From NCBI GenBank assembly GCA_003556955.1, contig PWQB01000811.1, positions 1 to 12,751 on the forward strand: a DNA stretch of 12,751 bases. The letters are read 5' to 3'. This document shows positions 1 to 6,981 of this stretch, piece by piece. Both the position numbers and the translations under genes were made by a program. The DNA comes from Nostocaceae cyanobacterium CSSed10_463m (GTDB taxonomy: Bacteria > Cyanobacteriota > Cyanobacteriia > Cyanobacteriales > Nostocaceae). How positions within the stretch are numbered: the stretch's first letter is position 1; each line of letters opens with the position of its first letter. The notes under the pieces were generated by a model. That model did no database searches and was not told the DNA's origin. It was given only the letters and a program-made list of their open reading frames with translations.

Positions 1-1486
1 AAGCACTAGCTAGTTCTAGAGGTGTAATACCTATAGCTCCCAAGGGCAAAGAAGTTACAGGAGCCATAGGACTCATGATTCCCAATGTACGGGAAGTTTC
101 TACAACTTTATTCATGCCTATAGCCATACCCAACCTGATGACTGGGATGTTACGAGACTGGGCGAGGGCTGATCTTATACTTATAGCTCCTTGAAAGCTA
201 CTATCGTAGTTCTTCGGAGTGTACCAACCGCTACCATCTCGATAACGGACTGGTGTATCTTGCACTATAGAGTCTGGTGTATACTTACCAGTCGCAAAAG
301 CGGCATAATAGACTATTGGTTTAAAAGCAGAACCTGGTTGACGCTGGGCTTGAGTAGCACGGTTAAATTCGCTAGCTCTGGAATTTACACCGCCTACCAA
401 TGCCTTGATAAAATGCGTGCGGGGGTCGATGGCTACTAAAGCTATTTCATTACCCCGCAACCCTTGACGGTTCAAGTTTGCACTCCACTTGCTGACAGTT
501 CTTTCCGCCATCGTTTGGAATTCAGCATCAACAGTAGTTTGCACACGCATTCCACCTTTAATCAGTGCCTCACGCCCAAATTTTTGCACTAATTCTTGAG
601 ACACAGTATTAGTTATATAAGGTAAGGCACTACCTTGAAATGACCTGATTCGACCAAATTTAAGTTCTTGGTTGAGCGCATCATCATATTCTTCCTTGGT
701 AATCCAGTTCAATTCCAGCATCCGCCCCAAAACTTCCCTTTGTTTGCGTCTTGCTAATTCCATATTCGCAAAGGGACTAAATTCTTCTGGGGCTTGAATT
801 AAACCCGCCATCATTGCTGACTCAGCCAAGGTTAAAATTTCTGCTGACTTGTCAAAAAAGCTGCGTGCTGCGGTTTGGACACCATAGTTATTATGACCCC
901 AATAAACTTGATTGAGGTACATTTCTAAAATTTGGTCTTTGGTGAGAATTTGCTCTAACCGAATTGCTAGCACTCCTTCTGCTAGCTTTCGAGTAAAGGC
1001 ACGTCTTTGGGATAAAAACAAATTCTTTACCAGCTGCATAGTAATGGTAGAGCCGCCCTCTCGTACCCTACCTGATGCCAAGTTAACTATCAAAGCCCGT
1101 CCGACACCACTGGGATTGATACCGTGATGGTCGTAAAAATGACTATCTTCGCTGGCTAGTACTGCCCGTTTCAGATTTGGAGAAATTCTATCTAGAGGCA
1201 TGACTTCTCGGTTGGCTTCACCGTGAAGACTTGCTAGTAATTTGCCATTAATGTCATAAATATAACTTGTTTCTGAGGGAAAAAAGTTACGCAGTTGTCT
1301 CACATCTGGTAAGTTACGGAAACTAATAGCCAGACCGACCAACCCTCCGGCTACAATAGAGCTTGTCAACATTGTGATTGACAGTAGAGTACCGCCAGTT
1401 ATTTGGCCTACTCCTTTCAAAAACTCAAAGCCCGATGAAGCCTGATGTTGTTGCTGCTTATCTGTAAAAGTCCTAGAAGACGACAC
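1..1486 (-). CDS. Class A penicillin-binding protein (PBP1A-type transglycosylase/transpeptidase), C-terminus beyond the left edge
   Basis: Bifunctional peptidoglycan synthase: it polymerises lipid II into glycan strands and cross-links the stem peptides, anchored in the cytoplasmic membrane with its domains in the periplasm. My minus-strand translation gives 495 residues. There is a cytoplasmic tail of about 24 residues, a membrane helix at about 25-56, and a GT51 domain with catalytic Glu113 in the EDSHFYDHHG motif, GGSTITMQ at 144-151, second Glu170 in RKLAE, and ILEMYLN at 186-192. The transpeptidase domain shows the SxxK nucleophile Ser386/Lys389 (SAFK) and the SxN motif at 444-446 (SRN). 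The KTG motif must lie off the left edge. The start is GTG at 1486: an in-frame stop at 1502-1504 leaves no other start, and GAGGAAGTGAG lies just upstream. It is divergent from tyrS across 174 bases. The family call is firm; which paralogue it is cannot be told here. Confidence 0.95.
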   Translation of the reverse strand, partial: MSSSRTFTDKQQQHQASSGFEFLKGVGQITGGTLLSITMLTSSIVAGGLVGLAISFRNLPDVRQLRNFFPSETSYIYDINGKLLASLHGEANREVMPLDRISPNLKRAVLASEDSHFYDHHGINPSGVGRALIVNLASGRVREGGSTITMQLVKNLFLSQRRAFTRKLAEGVLAIRLEQILTKDQILEMYLNQVYWGHNNYGVQTAARSFFDKSAEILTLAESAMMAGLIQAPEEFSPFANMELARRKQREVLGRMLELNWITKEEYDDALNQELKFGRIRSFQGSALPYITNTVSQELVQKFGREALIKGGMRVQTTVDAEFQTMAERTVSKWSANLNRQGLRGNEIALVAIDPRTHFIKALVGGVNSRASEFNRATQAQRQPGSAFKPIVYYAAFATGKYTPDSIVQDTPVRYRDGSGWYTPKNYDSSFQGAISIRSALAQSRNIPVIRLGMAIGMNKVVETSRTLGIMSPMAPVTSLPLGAIGITPLELASA

Positions 1487-1660
1487 GGCGTTCTCACTTC
1501 CTCACTTGTAAATATAACTGTAATTCATTCAATGAAGTCAGGCGGTTAATTTTTTGCAATTATATTAATTCGGTAGATGCCAAGTACGGACAAATTGCCA
1601 GTGAATATAACCAACCTAACTTATAGACTAAAAAGCGTAGTTAATAGCGAATCTCTTAGT

Positions 1661-2866
1661 ATGACGCAAAATTTTTCTTGGTTACATCGTGGAATAGTAG
1701 AAATTTTTCCCCAACCGACTGATGCGGATAGTGAAAGTGAAAGTTTAGAAAAGCGCTTGGTAACTACTAACCGACCTTTAAGGATCAAATTGGGAATTGA
1801 CCCTACAGGATCTGATATTCATCTTGGTCATAGCATACCAGTGCGGAAACTGCGAGCGTTTCAAGATGCTGGTCATACAGCAGTTCTGATTATTGGTGAT
1901 TTTACGGCACGTATTGGCGATCCTACAGGTAAATCGGAGGTACGTCGTCAGCTCACAGAGGCAGATGTGGCACAAAATGCTCAAACTTATCTTGACCAAG
2001 TGCGCCCTATTTTGGATTTTGACACACCAGGTAGGCTGGAGGTGCGTTATAACTCTGAATGGCTTTCCCGGCTGAATTTAGGGAAGATTTTAGAGTTACT
2101 CTCGACGATGACAGTGGGACAGATGTTGGCAAAAGAAGGATTTGCTGAACGTTATAAAAAAGAGAATCCTATTTTTATCCATGAGTTCCTATATCCATTG
2201 ATGCAAGGCTATGATTCTGTGGCTGTGGAGGCAGATGTGGAATTAGGGGGAACTGATCAAAAGTTTAACATTGCTGTGGGGCGAGATTTACAACGCCATT
2301 TTGGACAAAAACCCCAATTTGGTCTGCTGCTACCGATTTTAATTGGTACAGATGGTGTGCAAAAAATGTCTAAGTCTCTCGGTAATTATGTGGGCTTGTC
2401 AGAACATCCGGCTCAAAAATATCAGAAGTTACAAGGTGTTCCTGATAATTTACTGTCTCAGTATTTTGAACTGCTGACGGATTTACCTTTGGATAAATTG
2501 CCAGAAAATCCCCGCGATCGCCAAATGCTTTTAGCTTATGAGGTTGTTAAACAGTACAACGGTGAAACGGCAGCTAATGAAGCTAAGGAAGCCGCCAAAA
2601 GCGGCGGTAAAAAAGGTTCAGTTGAGGTCATTTTTGAAAATGAGGGGGAGTGTTCTTTACAGTTTCCGGTTAAGTTGACTCATTTACTCAAGGTTTGTGG
2701 CTTGTGCAAAAGTGCCAGTGAAGGTAAACGAAAGATTCAGGAAGGTGGAATACGCCTAGATGGCGTTAAAATTACCGATGTTGACACTACTTTCCAAGAA
2801 CTCAGTGAATTACGTGGTAAAGTTTTTCAATTTGGTAAAAACAAGTTTCTGCGGTTACTAGAGTAA
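1661..2866 (+). CDS. tyrS: Tyrosyl-tRNA synthetase
   Basis: Class I aminoacyl-tRNA synthetase that charges tRNA-Tyr with tyrosine using ATP in the cytosol. In the 401-residue product the HIGH signature is HLGH at 54-57, the tyrosine-binding GGTDQ is at 196-200, and the KMSKS loop is at 235-239. A C-terminal S4 RNA-binding domain spans about 338-400. The combination of a KMSKS loop and about 400 residues fits the second bacterial TyrRS group rather than the E. coli-like one. The frame is open back to an ATG at 1577, but the extra 28 residues do not resemble TyrRS. The ATG at 1661 gives the N-terminus [11 protein letters not shown] that I know from Nostoc TyrS, so I chose it. No good Shine-Dalgarno is visible before either start. 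A hairpin with a T run follows the stop codon. Confidence 0.96.
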   Translation: MTQNFSWLHRGIVEIFPQPTDADSESESLEKRLVTTNRPLRIKLGIDPTGSDIHLGHSIPVRKLRAFQDAGHTAVLIIGDFTARIGDPTGKSEVRRQLTEADVAQNAQTYLDQVRPILDFDTPGRLEVRYNSEWLSRLNLGKILELLSTMTVGQMLAKEGFAERYKKENPIFIHEFLYPLMQGYDSVAVEADVELGGTDQKFNIAVGRDLQRHFGQKPQFGLLLPILIGTDGVQKMSKSLGNYVGLSEHPAQKYQKLQGVPDNLLSQYFELLTDLPLDKLPENPRDRQMLLAYEVVKQYNGETAANEAKEAAKSGGKKGSVEVIFENEGECSLQFPVKLTHLLKVCGLCKSASEGKRKIQEGGIRLDGVKITDVDTTFQELSELRGKVFQFGKNKFLRLLE

Positions 2867-2868
2867 AT

Positions 2869-2917
2869 AGGTGATAGGTGACTGGAGACAGCAAAGAGTT
2901 TTCCCCATCACCTTTTT
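2869..2917 (+). terminator. Possible factor-independent terminator after tyrS
   Basis: AGGTGAT (2869-2875) can pair perfectly with ATCACCT (2907-2913), and a run of five T follows at 2913-2917. The loop is long (31 bases); pairing from a second AGGTGA at 2876-2881 shortens it to 26. It starts two bases after the tyrS stop. The long loop and modest stem make this only a plausible terminator. Confidence 0.4.
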
Positions 2918-2919
2918 CC

Positions 2920-2968
2920 CAATGACCAATGACCAATGACCAATGACCAATGACCAATGACCAATGAC
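2920..2968 (+). repeat. Seven tandem copies of the heptamer CAATGAC (STRR-type)
   Basis: Seven perfect head-to-tail copies of CAATGAC fill 49 bases between tyrS and pyrF. Heptamer short tandemly repeated repetitive sequences of this kind are characteristic of heterocystous cyanobacteria. Each unit carries an ATG, at 2922, 2929, 2936, 2943, 2950, 2957 and 2964. The last of these is the pyrF start codon. Confidence 0.9.
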
Positions 2969-3680
2969 TAATAACCAAATAATTGTGCCTTTGGATGTGC
3001 CGGATCTAGAAAGTGCGATCGCCCTTGTAGATCAATTGCCACAAGTAAATTTCTGGAAAGTGGGTTTAGAATTATTTACGAGTTCTGGCCCCACAATCCT
3101 GGAAGTTTTAAAATCCCGGAAAAAACGGATATTTTTAGATTTGAAGTTTCATGACATCCCCAATACTGTAGCGGGGGCTTGTCGTAGTGCGGCTAAGTAC
3201 GGAGTGGATTTACTCACGATTCACTCCACTGCTGGTAGAGATGCTCTGAAAGCGGCAACTGAGGCGGTACAGGTGGGGGCAATGCAAGGGGGGGTTAAGC
3301 CACCGCAATTAATTGCTATTACCCTGCTGACAAGTATTTCTTCCAGACAGCTGGCTTTTGATTTGAAAATTCCTCTGGAATTACCAGAATATGCTTTAGA
3401 AATGGCACTAATGGCGCAGGAGTCTGGGTTAAATGGGGCTGTTTGCTCACCCCAGGAGGTGACACAGCTGCGCCAAACTTGTGGCGATGACTTTTTGCTG
3501 GTTTGTCCAGGTGTGCGCCCAACTTGGGCAGAACAGGGTGATCAAAAGCGATCACTTACCCCAGCCCAAGCGATTAAAGCCGGTGCAGATTACCTTGTAA
3601 TTGGTCGTCCCATTACTGCTGCGGCTGAACCTGAGTTAGCCTGGAATAAGATTGTTGAAGAATTAACTATACAATTTTAG
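2964..3680 (+). CDS. pyrF: Orotidine 5'-phosphate decarboxylase
   Basis: Catalyses the last step of de novo UMP synthesis, decarboxylating OMP to UMP in the cytosol. The 238-residue product has the usual length of the short bacterial family. Visible landmarks are Asp11 in the first strand (IVPLDVPD), Lys32 in WKVG, the catalytic Asp-x-Lys-x-x-x-Asp motif in [11 protein letters not shown] (Asp59, Lys61, Asp64), a CPGVRP segment at 181-186, and the phosphate-binding IGRPI around Arg215. The ATG at 2964 is the last of seven ATGs in the heptamer array. The two earlier in-frame ATGs (2922 and 2943) each run into TGA after five codons, so 2964 is the only workable ATG. No ribosome-binding site is visible because the repeat occupies that place. 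It lies 97 bases after tyrS. Confidence 0.96.
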   Translation: MTNNQIIVPLDVPDLESAIALVDQLPQVNFWKVGLELFTSSGPTILEVLKSRKKRIFLDLKFHDIPNTVAGACRSAAKYGVDLLTIHSTAGRDALKAATEAVQVGAMQGGVKPPQLIAITLLTSISSRQLAFDLKIPLELPEYALEMALMAQESGLNGAVCSPQEVTQLRQTCGDDFLLVCPGVRPTWAEQGDQKRSLTPAQAIKAGADYLVIGRPITAAAEPELAWNKIVEELTIQF

Positions 3681-3694
3681 ATTTGGGATTTTTG

Positions 3695-3778
3695 ATTGAT
3701 TCCACAGATAAATCTAGGGGCTTGAGGATTTTGGATTTTGGATTTTCCATTGATTCGACGGATAAATCAGAGAGCTTG
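3695..3778 (+). repeat. Intergenic repeat cluster: imperfect 30-bp duplication around three GGATTTT heptamers
   Basis: A 30-base sequence at 3695-3724 recurs at 3749-3778 with 24 of 30 positions identical by my alignment; both copies share ATTGATTC, GATAAATC and GCTTG. Between them are three tandem GGATTTT units at 3726-3746. Repeats of this GGATTTT type are common between genes in Nostoc. A TTG at 3738 that could extend the next gene lies inside the cluster, so that longer start is unlikely. Confidence 0.75.
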
Positions 3779-3794
3779 TACCATTAGGGAACTA

Positions 3795-4412
3795 TTGGTC
3801 AAAAAGAAAAGTTATGGCTTCTGGCTTTTAGCTTTGAGCTTGTGGCTAGTCGGGGCAGATAGTATGAATAACTCAGTATTTGCCCATAAGCCTGCTTTGT
3901 TAACTCAGAGAAATAGCGTTCCCAATAACTTGGGTTCTGTTTGTTCTGAACAAAGTTTAGAACAATTAACTCCTCAGCTATTGCAAGATTTACCTGGGTA
4001 TGCTAATAGAGCTACTCAACGCGCCCGTCGTCGCAGCAGAAGCGTTGATATTTACAGTTATGTGCTGGTGGCAGGAAAACCAGAGTTTCAGCCCCTACCC
4101 ATTAACTCTGGGCATAACTTGGATGGGCAGACCAGTACAAACACAGAAGTTGGGCAGGTCTTTTTTACTACTTTAGAACGGCAGTATATCACGGGTAAAA
4201 TCGTTGAATCCCAACAATTTCACTGGCTTTTATTGACAAAAAGTAACTCTGGTTGGCGTTTGGTAATGATGTTTACCCAAATTGGTGGTTATTCCACATC
4301 AGAAGTGGTATCGCCCCCCAGGGATAGCAGTAACGGTGTAATTGCCCAAGCTGTGAAAACTTGGTTGCGAGATTGTCAGGCGGGTAGTGTACGGGTGCTT
4401 AAAAACCGTTAA
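3795..4412 (+). CDS. Exported protein of unknown function
   Basis: I recognise no named domain. From TTG 3795 the product has 205 residues. It begins with a typical signal peptide: a Lys-rich n-region (VKKKSYG), a hydrophobic core (FWLLALSLWLVGA) and a likely cleavage after VFA at about residue 30. The mature protein therefore acts in the periplasm, thylakoid lumen or outside. It has an RAR/RRRSRS basic stretch followed by a mixed segment that could be a compact alpha/beta fold. The frame is open back to TTG 3738, but those codons lie in intergenic repeats. AGGG five bases before TTG 3795 supports the later start. The 3' end converges on the next minus-strand gene and overlaps it by 14 bases. 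Confidence 0.72.
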   Translation: MVKKKSYGFWLLALSLWLVGADSMNNSVFAHKPALLTQRNSVPNNLGSVCSEQSLEQLTPQLLQDLPGYANRATQRARRRSRSVDIYSYVLVAGKPEFQPLPINSGHNLDGQTSTNTEVGQVFFTTLERQYITGKIVESQQFHWLLLTKSNSGWRLVMMFTQIGGYSTSEVVSPPRDSSNGVIAQAVKTWLRDCQAGSVRVLKNR

Positions 4413-4758
4413 AATCACAACTGCTGCTGCTATCATATCCACTACTATCGCAATCGCTGCTGCTACTATATCCACTACTATCGCAATCGCTGCTGTTACT
4501 ATATCTACTACTGTCGCAATCACTGCTGTTACTATATCTACTACTATCGCCATCACTGCCACTGCTATAACCACTAGTGCAACTACTACTGCTACCATAA
4601 TCGTGTATATATGAGTTGCTCCAAACACTGATGTTTTTGCGACCAATTGCTCGATAACGATCACGTTTTTTCTTTTTAGCAGCAGAATCAATGTAAAGAT
4701 ACATCGCGCCTAGCAAAACTCCCCACACACATACTAAAAATATAATTAAGTTCCACAT
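4399..4758 (-). CDS. Small membrane-anchored protein with Ser/Asp/Cys-rich 11-residue repeats
   Basis: 119 residues, no known family recognised. An N-terminal membrane helix (about 3-23, NLIIFLVCVWGVLLGAMYLY) is followed by a basic stretch (AAKKKKRDRYR), so the rest is probably cytoplasmic. The C-terminal half is built of five 11-residue units, consensus [GR]-Y-S-[SN]-S-S-D-C-D-S-S, at residues 63-117. Cysteines recur at 81, 92, 103 and 114. The regularly spaced Cys/Asp could bind metal or form disulfides, but that is a guess. The opposite strand is also open (Thr/Ile/Ala repeat), but only this strand gives a membrane helix, a basic stop-transfer segment and an ATG outside the repeat. It is convergent with the exported-protein gene and divergent from the permease gene. 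Confidence 0.6.
   Translation of the reverse strand: MWNLIIFLVCVWGVLLGAMYLYIDSAAKKKKRDRYRAIGRKNISVWSNSYIHDYGSSSSCTSGYSSGSDGDSSRYSNSSDCDSSRYSNSSDCDSSGYSSSSDCDSSGYDSSSSCDFNGF
4408..4572 (-). repeat. Coding minisatellite, five 33-bp units
   Basis: 165 bases made of five 33-base units, each an exact multiple of three, so copy-number change would keep the reading frame. The three inner units are nearly identical (plus-strand core ACTACTATCGCAATC); the two outer ones have diverged. They encode the 11-residue repeats of the small membrane protein. Confidence 0.85.
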
Positions 4759-4881
4759 AATTTCTGGCTGCGCTAATCTTTCCGTATTAACTACAGTTCT
4801 TGCAGAGGCTTTTCCGTATTTCGTCCAACTTGGTACATAATGCTGGAATATTTGGCCATACCAACCCTAGATTAAATTTCT

Positions 4882-5922
4882 ATGACTTCTACAAAAATTT
4901 CCTTAGAGACAAGTCGAGATTGGCTGATGGGGCTAGTCACAAACGAAACGTTTATTTATGTGGTGAAGCGGATACTTCAAGCACTATTTACCTTATTATT
5001 GGCAACGGCTCTGTCGTTTTTTATCATGAAACTATCTCCAGGGGACTATGTAGATACCCTGCGGCAAGATCCGACAATTTCGCCAGAACGAATTGAGGAA
5101 TTAAGGGAACAGTTTGGTTTGAATAAATCTTGGCCAGAACAATTTGGACTATGGTTATGGCGAATTTTGAGATACGGAGATTTTGGCACGAGTTTTGTTT
5201 ACCAACGTTCCGTAGCTTCTCTGTTGTGGGAGAGGATACCAGCTACTTTACTTTTAGCGATCGCTTCTTTATTTTGCACTTGGGCGATCGCCATTCCCTT
5301 TGGCATTCTCGCAGCTGTGAAACAAAATAAAGCTACTGACCGAATTTTACAGGTAATTAGCTACACCGGACAAGGATTTCCCAGTTTTATCACAGCCTTG
5401 TTTCTGCTCATATTTGCTCAAATCACTTCACCTTTATTCCCAGTGGGTGGCATGACTAGCATCAATCATGCTGAATTTTCTTGGTTTGGTAAAATTATTG
5501 ATGTTGGCTGGCACATGATTTTACCCACTATCGCCTTAAGTATCACTAGCTTTGCTGGTTTGCAGAGAATTACTCGCGGTGAATTGTTGGATGTTCTGCG
5601 TCAAGATTATATCCAAACAGCTCGTGCTAAGGGACTGCCAGAAAATCGGGTGATTTATGTTCATGCTCTGCGTAATGCTATAAATCCCTTAATTACTTTG
5701 TTAGGCTTTGAATTAGCGGGTTTATTTGGTGGTGCATTCATTGCTGAACAATTTTTTAACTGGCCTGGTTTAGGTAGATTAACTTTACAGGCGGTAATGG
5801 CAAAAGACCAGTATTTAGTCATGGCTAGCCTTGTAATGAGTGCCGTATTACTGAATATAGGCAATTTACTAGCAGACTTGCTGTTGAAGGTCGCTGACCC
5901 CCGGATTCGTTTGGATTCTTAA
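4882..5922 (+). CDS. ABC transporter permease, OppB/DppB family
   Basis: Inner-membrane channel subunit of a peptide- or nickel-type ABC importer. The 346 residues contain six likely membrane helices (about 28-50, 119-143, 163-187, 207-228, 268-290 and 312-336). The signature of the family's first permease follows helix 1 (MKLSPGDYVD), with the EAA loop that contacts the ATPase at about 242-266 (DYIQTARAKGLPENRVIY) and the conserved FFNWPGLGRL at 291-300. The length is slightly above the usual 310-330 because of an N-terminal extension of about 20 residues. No second permease, ATPase or binding protein lies next to it, so its partners must be encoded elsewhere and the substrate cannot be assigned. 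The stop is followed in the same frame by the next gene. Confidence 0.92.
   Translation: MTSTKISLETSRDWLMGLVTNETFIYVVKRILQALFTLLLATALSFFIMKLSPGDYVDTLRQDPTISPERIEELREQFGLNKSWPEQFGLWLWRILRYGDFGTSFVYQRSVASLLWERIPATLLLAIASLFCTWAIAIPFGILAAVKQNKATDRILQVISYTGQGFPSFITALFLLIFAQITSPLFPVGGMTSINHAEFSWFGKIIDVGWHMILPTIALSITSFAGLQRITRGELLDVLRQDYIQTARAKGLPENRVIYVHALRNAINPLITLLGFELAGLFGGAFIAEQFFNWPGLGRLTLQAVMAKDQYLVMASLVMSAVLLNIGNLLADLLLKVADPRIRLDS
5257..5291 (+). repeat. Two HIP1 octamers (GCGATCGC)
   Basis: GCGATCGC occurs at 5257-5264 and 5284-5291 within the permease gene. Single copies lie at 2514-2521 in tyrS and 3015-3022 in pyrF. HIP1 is a highly over-represented palindrome in many cyanobacterial genomes and supports the taxonomic call. 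Confidence 0.85.
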
Positions 5923-5928
5923 TTGAGT

Positions 5929-6210
5929 ATGTTTACCGAAATTTATTATATAGTGCGTTCATCATCTGACGGTCGTTATCTTTTAGCCCATCCCAATCCT
6001 GAAACTTCTGGTTATTTATTGCTGTTTCGGGAAAACTTTGATGCTTTAAGTTATCTCAACACCCATGCAGGTGAATTAGCCAACCGCTTCGCTGTAGAAT
6101 CTATTCCCGGTACACAATTGGGAAACTTGCTCAAACGTTGGGGTTTTAGCGGCGTAGGAGTTGTCACAGATCCGTTATTACCCAAAGTTGAGTTTATGCA
6201 ACATACTTGA
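5929..6210 (+). CDS. Conserved small protein of unknown function
   Basis: 93 residues from ATG 5929 (a TTG at 5923 would add two). I recognise no domain name, though it looks like a conserved cyanobacterial protein rather than noise, with balanced composition and no membrane segment. It starts with a beta-like IYYIVRSSSDGRYLLAHP, then YLLLFRENFDALSYLNTHAGELANRFAVE, and ends in a Gly-rich LLKRWGFSGVGVVTDPLLP. It begins seven bases after the permease stop, in the same frame and with no clear Shine-Dalgarno, so it is probably translated by reinitiation in an operon with the permease. Its TGA stop is followed in the same frame by the Imm42-like gene. Confidence 0.75.
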   Translation: MFTEIYYIVRSSSDGRYLLAHPNPETSGYLLLFRENFDALSYLNTHAGELANRFAVESIPGTQLGNLLKRWGFSGVGVVTDPLLPKVEFMQHT

Positions 6211-6249
6211 AAGATATTAGGGGATAAACAAGAATTTGCTCTAGAGTGT

Positions 6250-6723
6250 GTGGTAGATCGGACAGAAAACGATCCACAAGACTACTTATTTGGGCATATT
6301 GCTTTTTGGGCTGGGGACTCTATGATAGGAGATTTTTCGTTGACGGTAATACTGGACATTCCTTATGCTTATTTGAAAGATTCTTTAACAGAATGTGGAC
6401 AAAGAAAAGATCCATTTGTCTTGGGAATTACTGCCGTAGAAGCTTGGAATTTTCTCGACTCGGCTCTTTACGGTGATAATAGTGAATCTGATTGGAGTTC
6501 AGAGAAACTAGAGCAAAAATATAGAAAGTTTTGTATATGTCCAGGATTTTCTGAAGCATTTGATGGAGAGACAGCTTTCCTTATTGAAGGTGAACAAGAG
6601 GAAAGATTCATTTGGAGAGATTTTGCATCCCAGTCCATTAAGGAAGTCAGATTAAAATCTGAAACATACAAACATATCGTTGAATCTTTTGTTGTTTGGT
6701 ATTCCAATCTCATTAGCACTTGA
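6250..6723 (+). CDS. Imm42-like immunity protein, start uncertain
   Basis: 157 residues from GTG 6250. It resembles, from memory, the Imm42 family of immunity proteins for polymorphic or contact-dependent toxins. The shared pattern is GHIAFW near the start, an IGDF turn, and a C-terminal PGFSEAFDGETAFL segment leading to VRL and ESFVVW. The frame stays open upstream to the TGA at 6208-6210, and the translation of that piece (KILGDKQEFALEC) looks like the missing first strand of the family (compare xIxGDxxxFAIE). Between that TGA and GTG 6250 there is no ATG, GTG or TTG. The gene either starts at a rare codon (ATA 6214), is truncated at its 5' end, or relies on readthrough from the preceding gene. 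No partner toxin is adjacent. Confidence 0.6.
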   Translation: MVDRTENDPQDYLFGHIAFWAGDSMIGDFSLTVILDIPYAYLKDSLTECGQRKDPFVLGITAVEAWNFLDSALYGDNSESDWSSEKLEQKYRKFCICPGFSEAFDGETAFLIEGEQEERFIWRDFASQSIKEVRLKSETYKHIVESFVVWYSNLIST

Positions 6724-6753
6724 CTTTATATGCGATAATCGCCAATCTTGTAG

Positions 6754-6873
6754 GTGAGCATTGCTAACAAGCATTACGGTAATGATCATAAAAACATTGA
6801 GGATTACTTAGATATTTTTCCAGGCGATTGTGCTTGGGTGAATCACCTTCAAATGCGATCGCTTGGCAATTAA
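6754..6873 (+). other. Short ORF or gene remnant of unknown origin
   Basis: GTG 6754 opens a 39-codon frame ending at TAA 6871-6873. The peptide (HYGNDHKNIEDYLDIFPGDC, then AWVNHLQMR) has protein-like composition with Trp, Cys and Pro, unlike random AT-rich translation. No ribosome-binding site is visible and a stop directly precedes it. It may be the tail of a decayed gene in this 258-base gap between convergent genes. The rest of the gap holds nothing else I can name apart from two HIP1 sites. Confidence 0.25.
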
Positions 6874-6953
6874 AATAGTCGTTTCCCACAAACAACAATG
6901 GTGAAACACCCGCTTTATAGAGATCGCCTGTATTGGGGAGTCTGTGCGATCGC
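6855..6953 (+). repeat. Two HIP1 octamers in the gap between convergent genes
   Basis: GCGATCGC occurs at 6855-6862 and 6946-6953; the second is followed by a run of five T. No convincing long stem-loop terminator could be drawn for either flanking gene. Confidence 0.8.
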
Positions 6954-6981
6954 TTTTTCTGTTAATTTGCCATTCTTTACT

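Noticed and set aside
1577..1660. Upstream ATG extending tyrS by 28 codons
   Set aside because: The extension does not look like TyrRS, and the protein from 1661 matches the known Nostoc N-terminus and the usual length.
1487..1660. Promoter pair between the divergent PBP and tyrS genes
   Set aside because: The region is AT-rich and must hold promoters, but no -35/-10 pair with proper spacing could be fixed by eye.
2920..2968. Short CRISPR-like array
   Set aside because: The units are seven bases, directly adjacent and without spacers, so this is a simple tandem repeat.
3738..3794. TTG start for the exported protein
   Set aside because: It lies in GGATTTT repeats and would put about 19 residues before the signal peptide. 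TTG 3795 has AGGG at a fitting distance.
4387..4614. Plus-strand frame of Thr/Ile/Ala repeats across the minisatellite
   Set aside because: It overlaps the end of the exported-protein gene, has only repetitive content and no N-terminal domain. The minus strand has a membrane helix and basic segment outside the repeat.
6724..6981. Bidirectional terminator between the Imm42-like and HEAT genes
   Set aside because: The only self-complementary parts are the HIP1 octamers; no stem-loop long enough to call was found.
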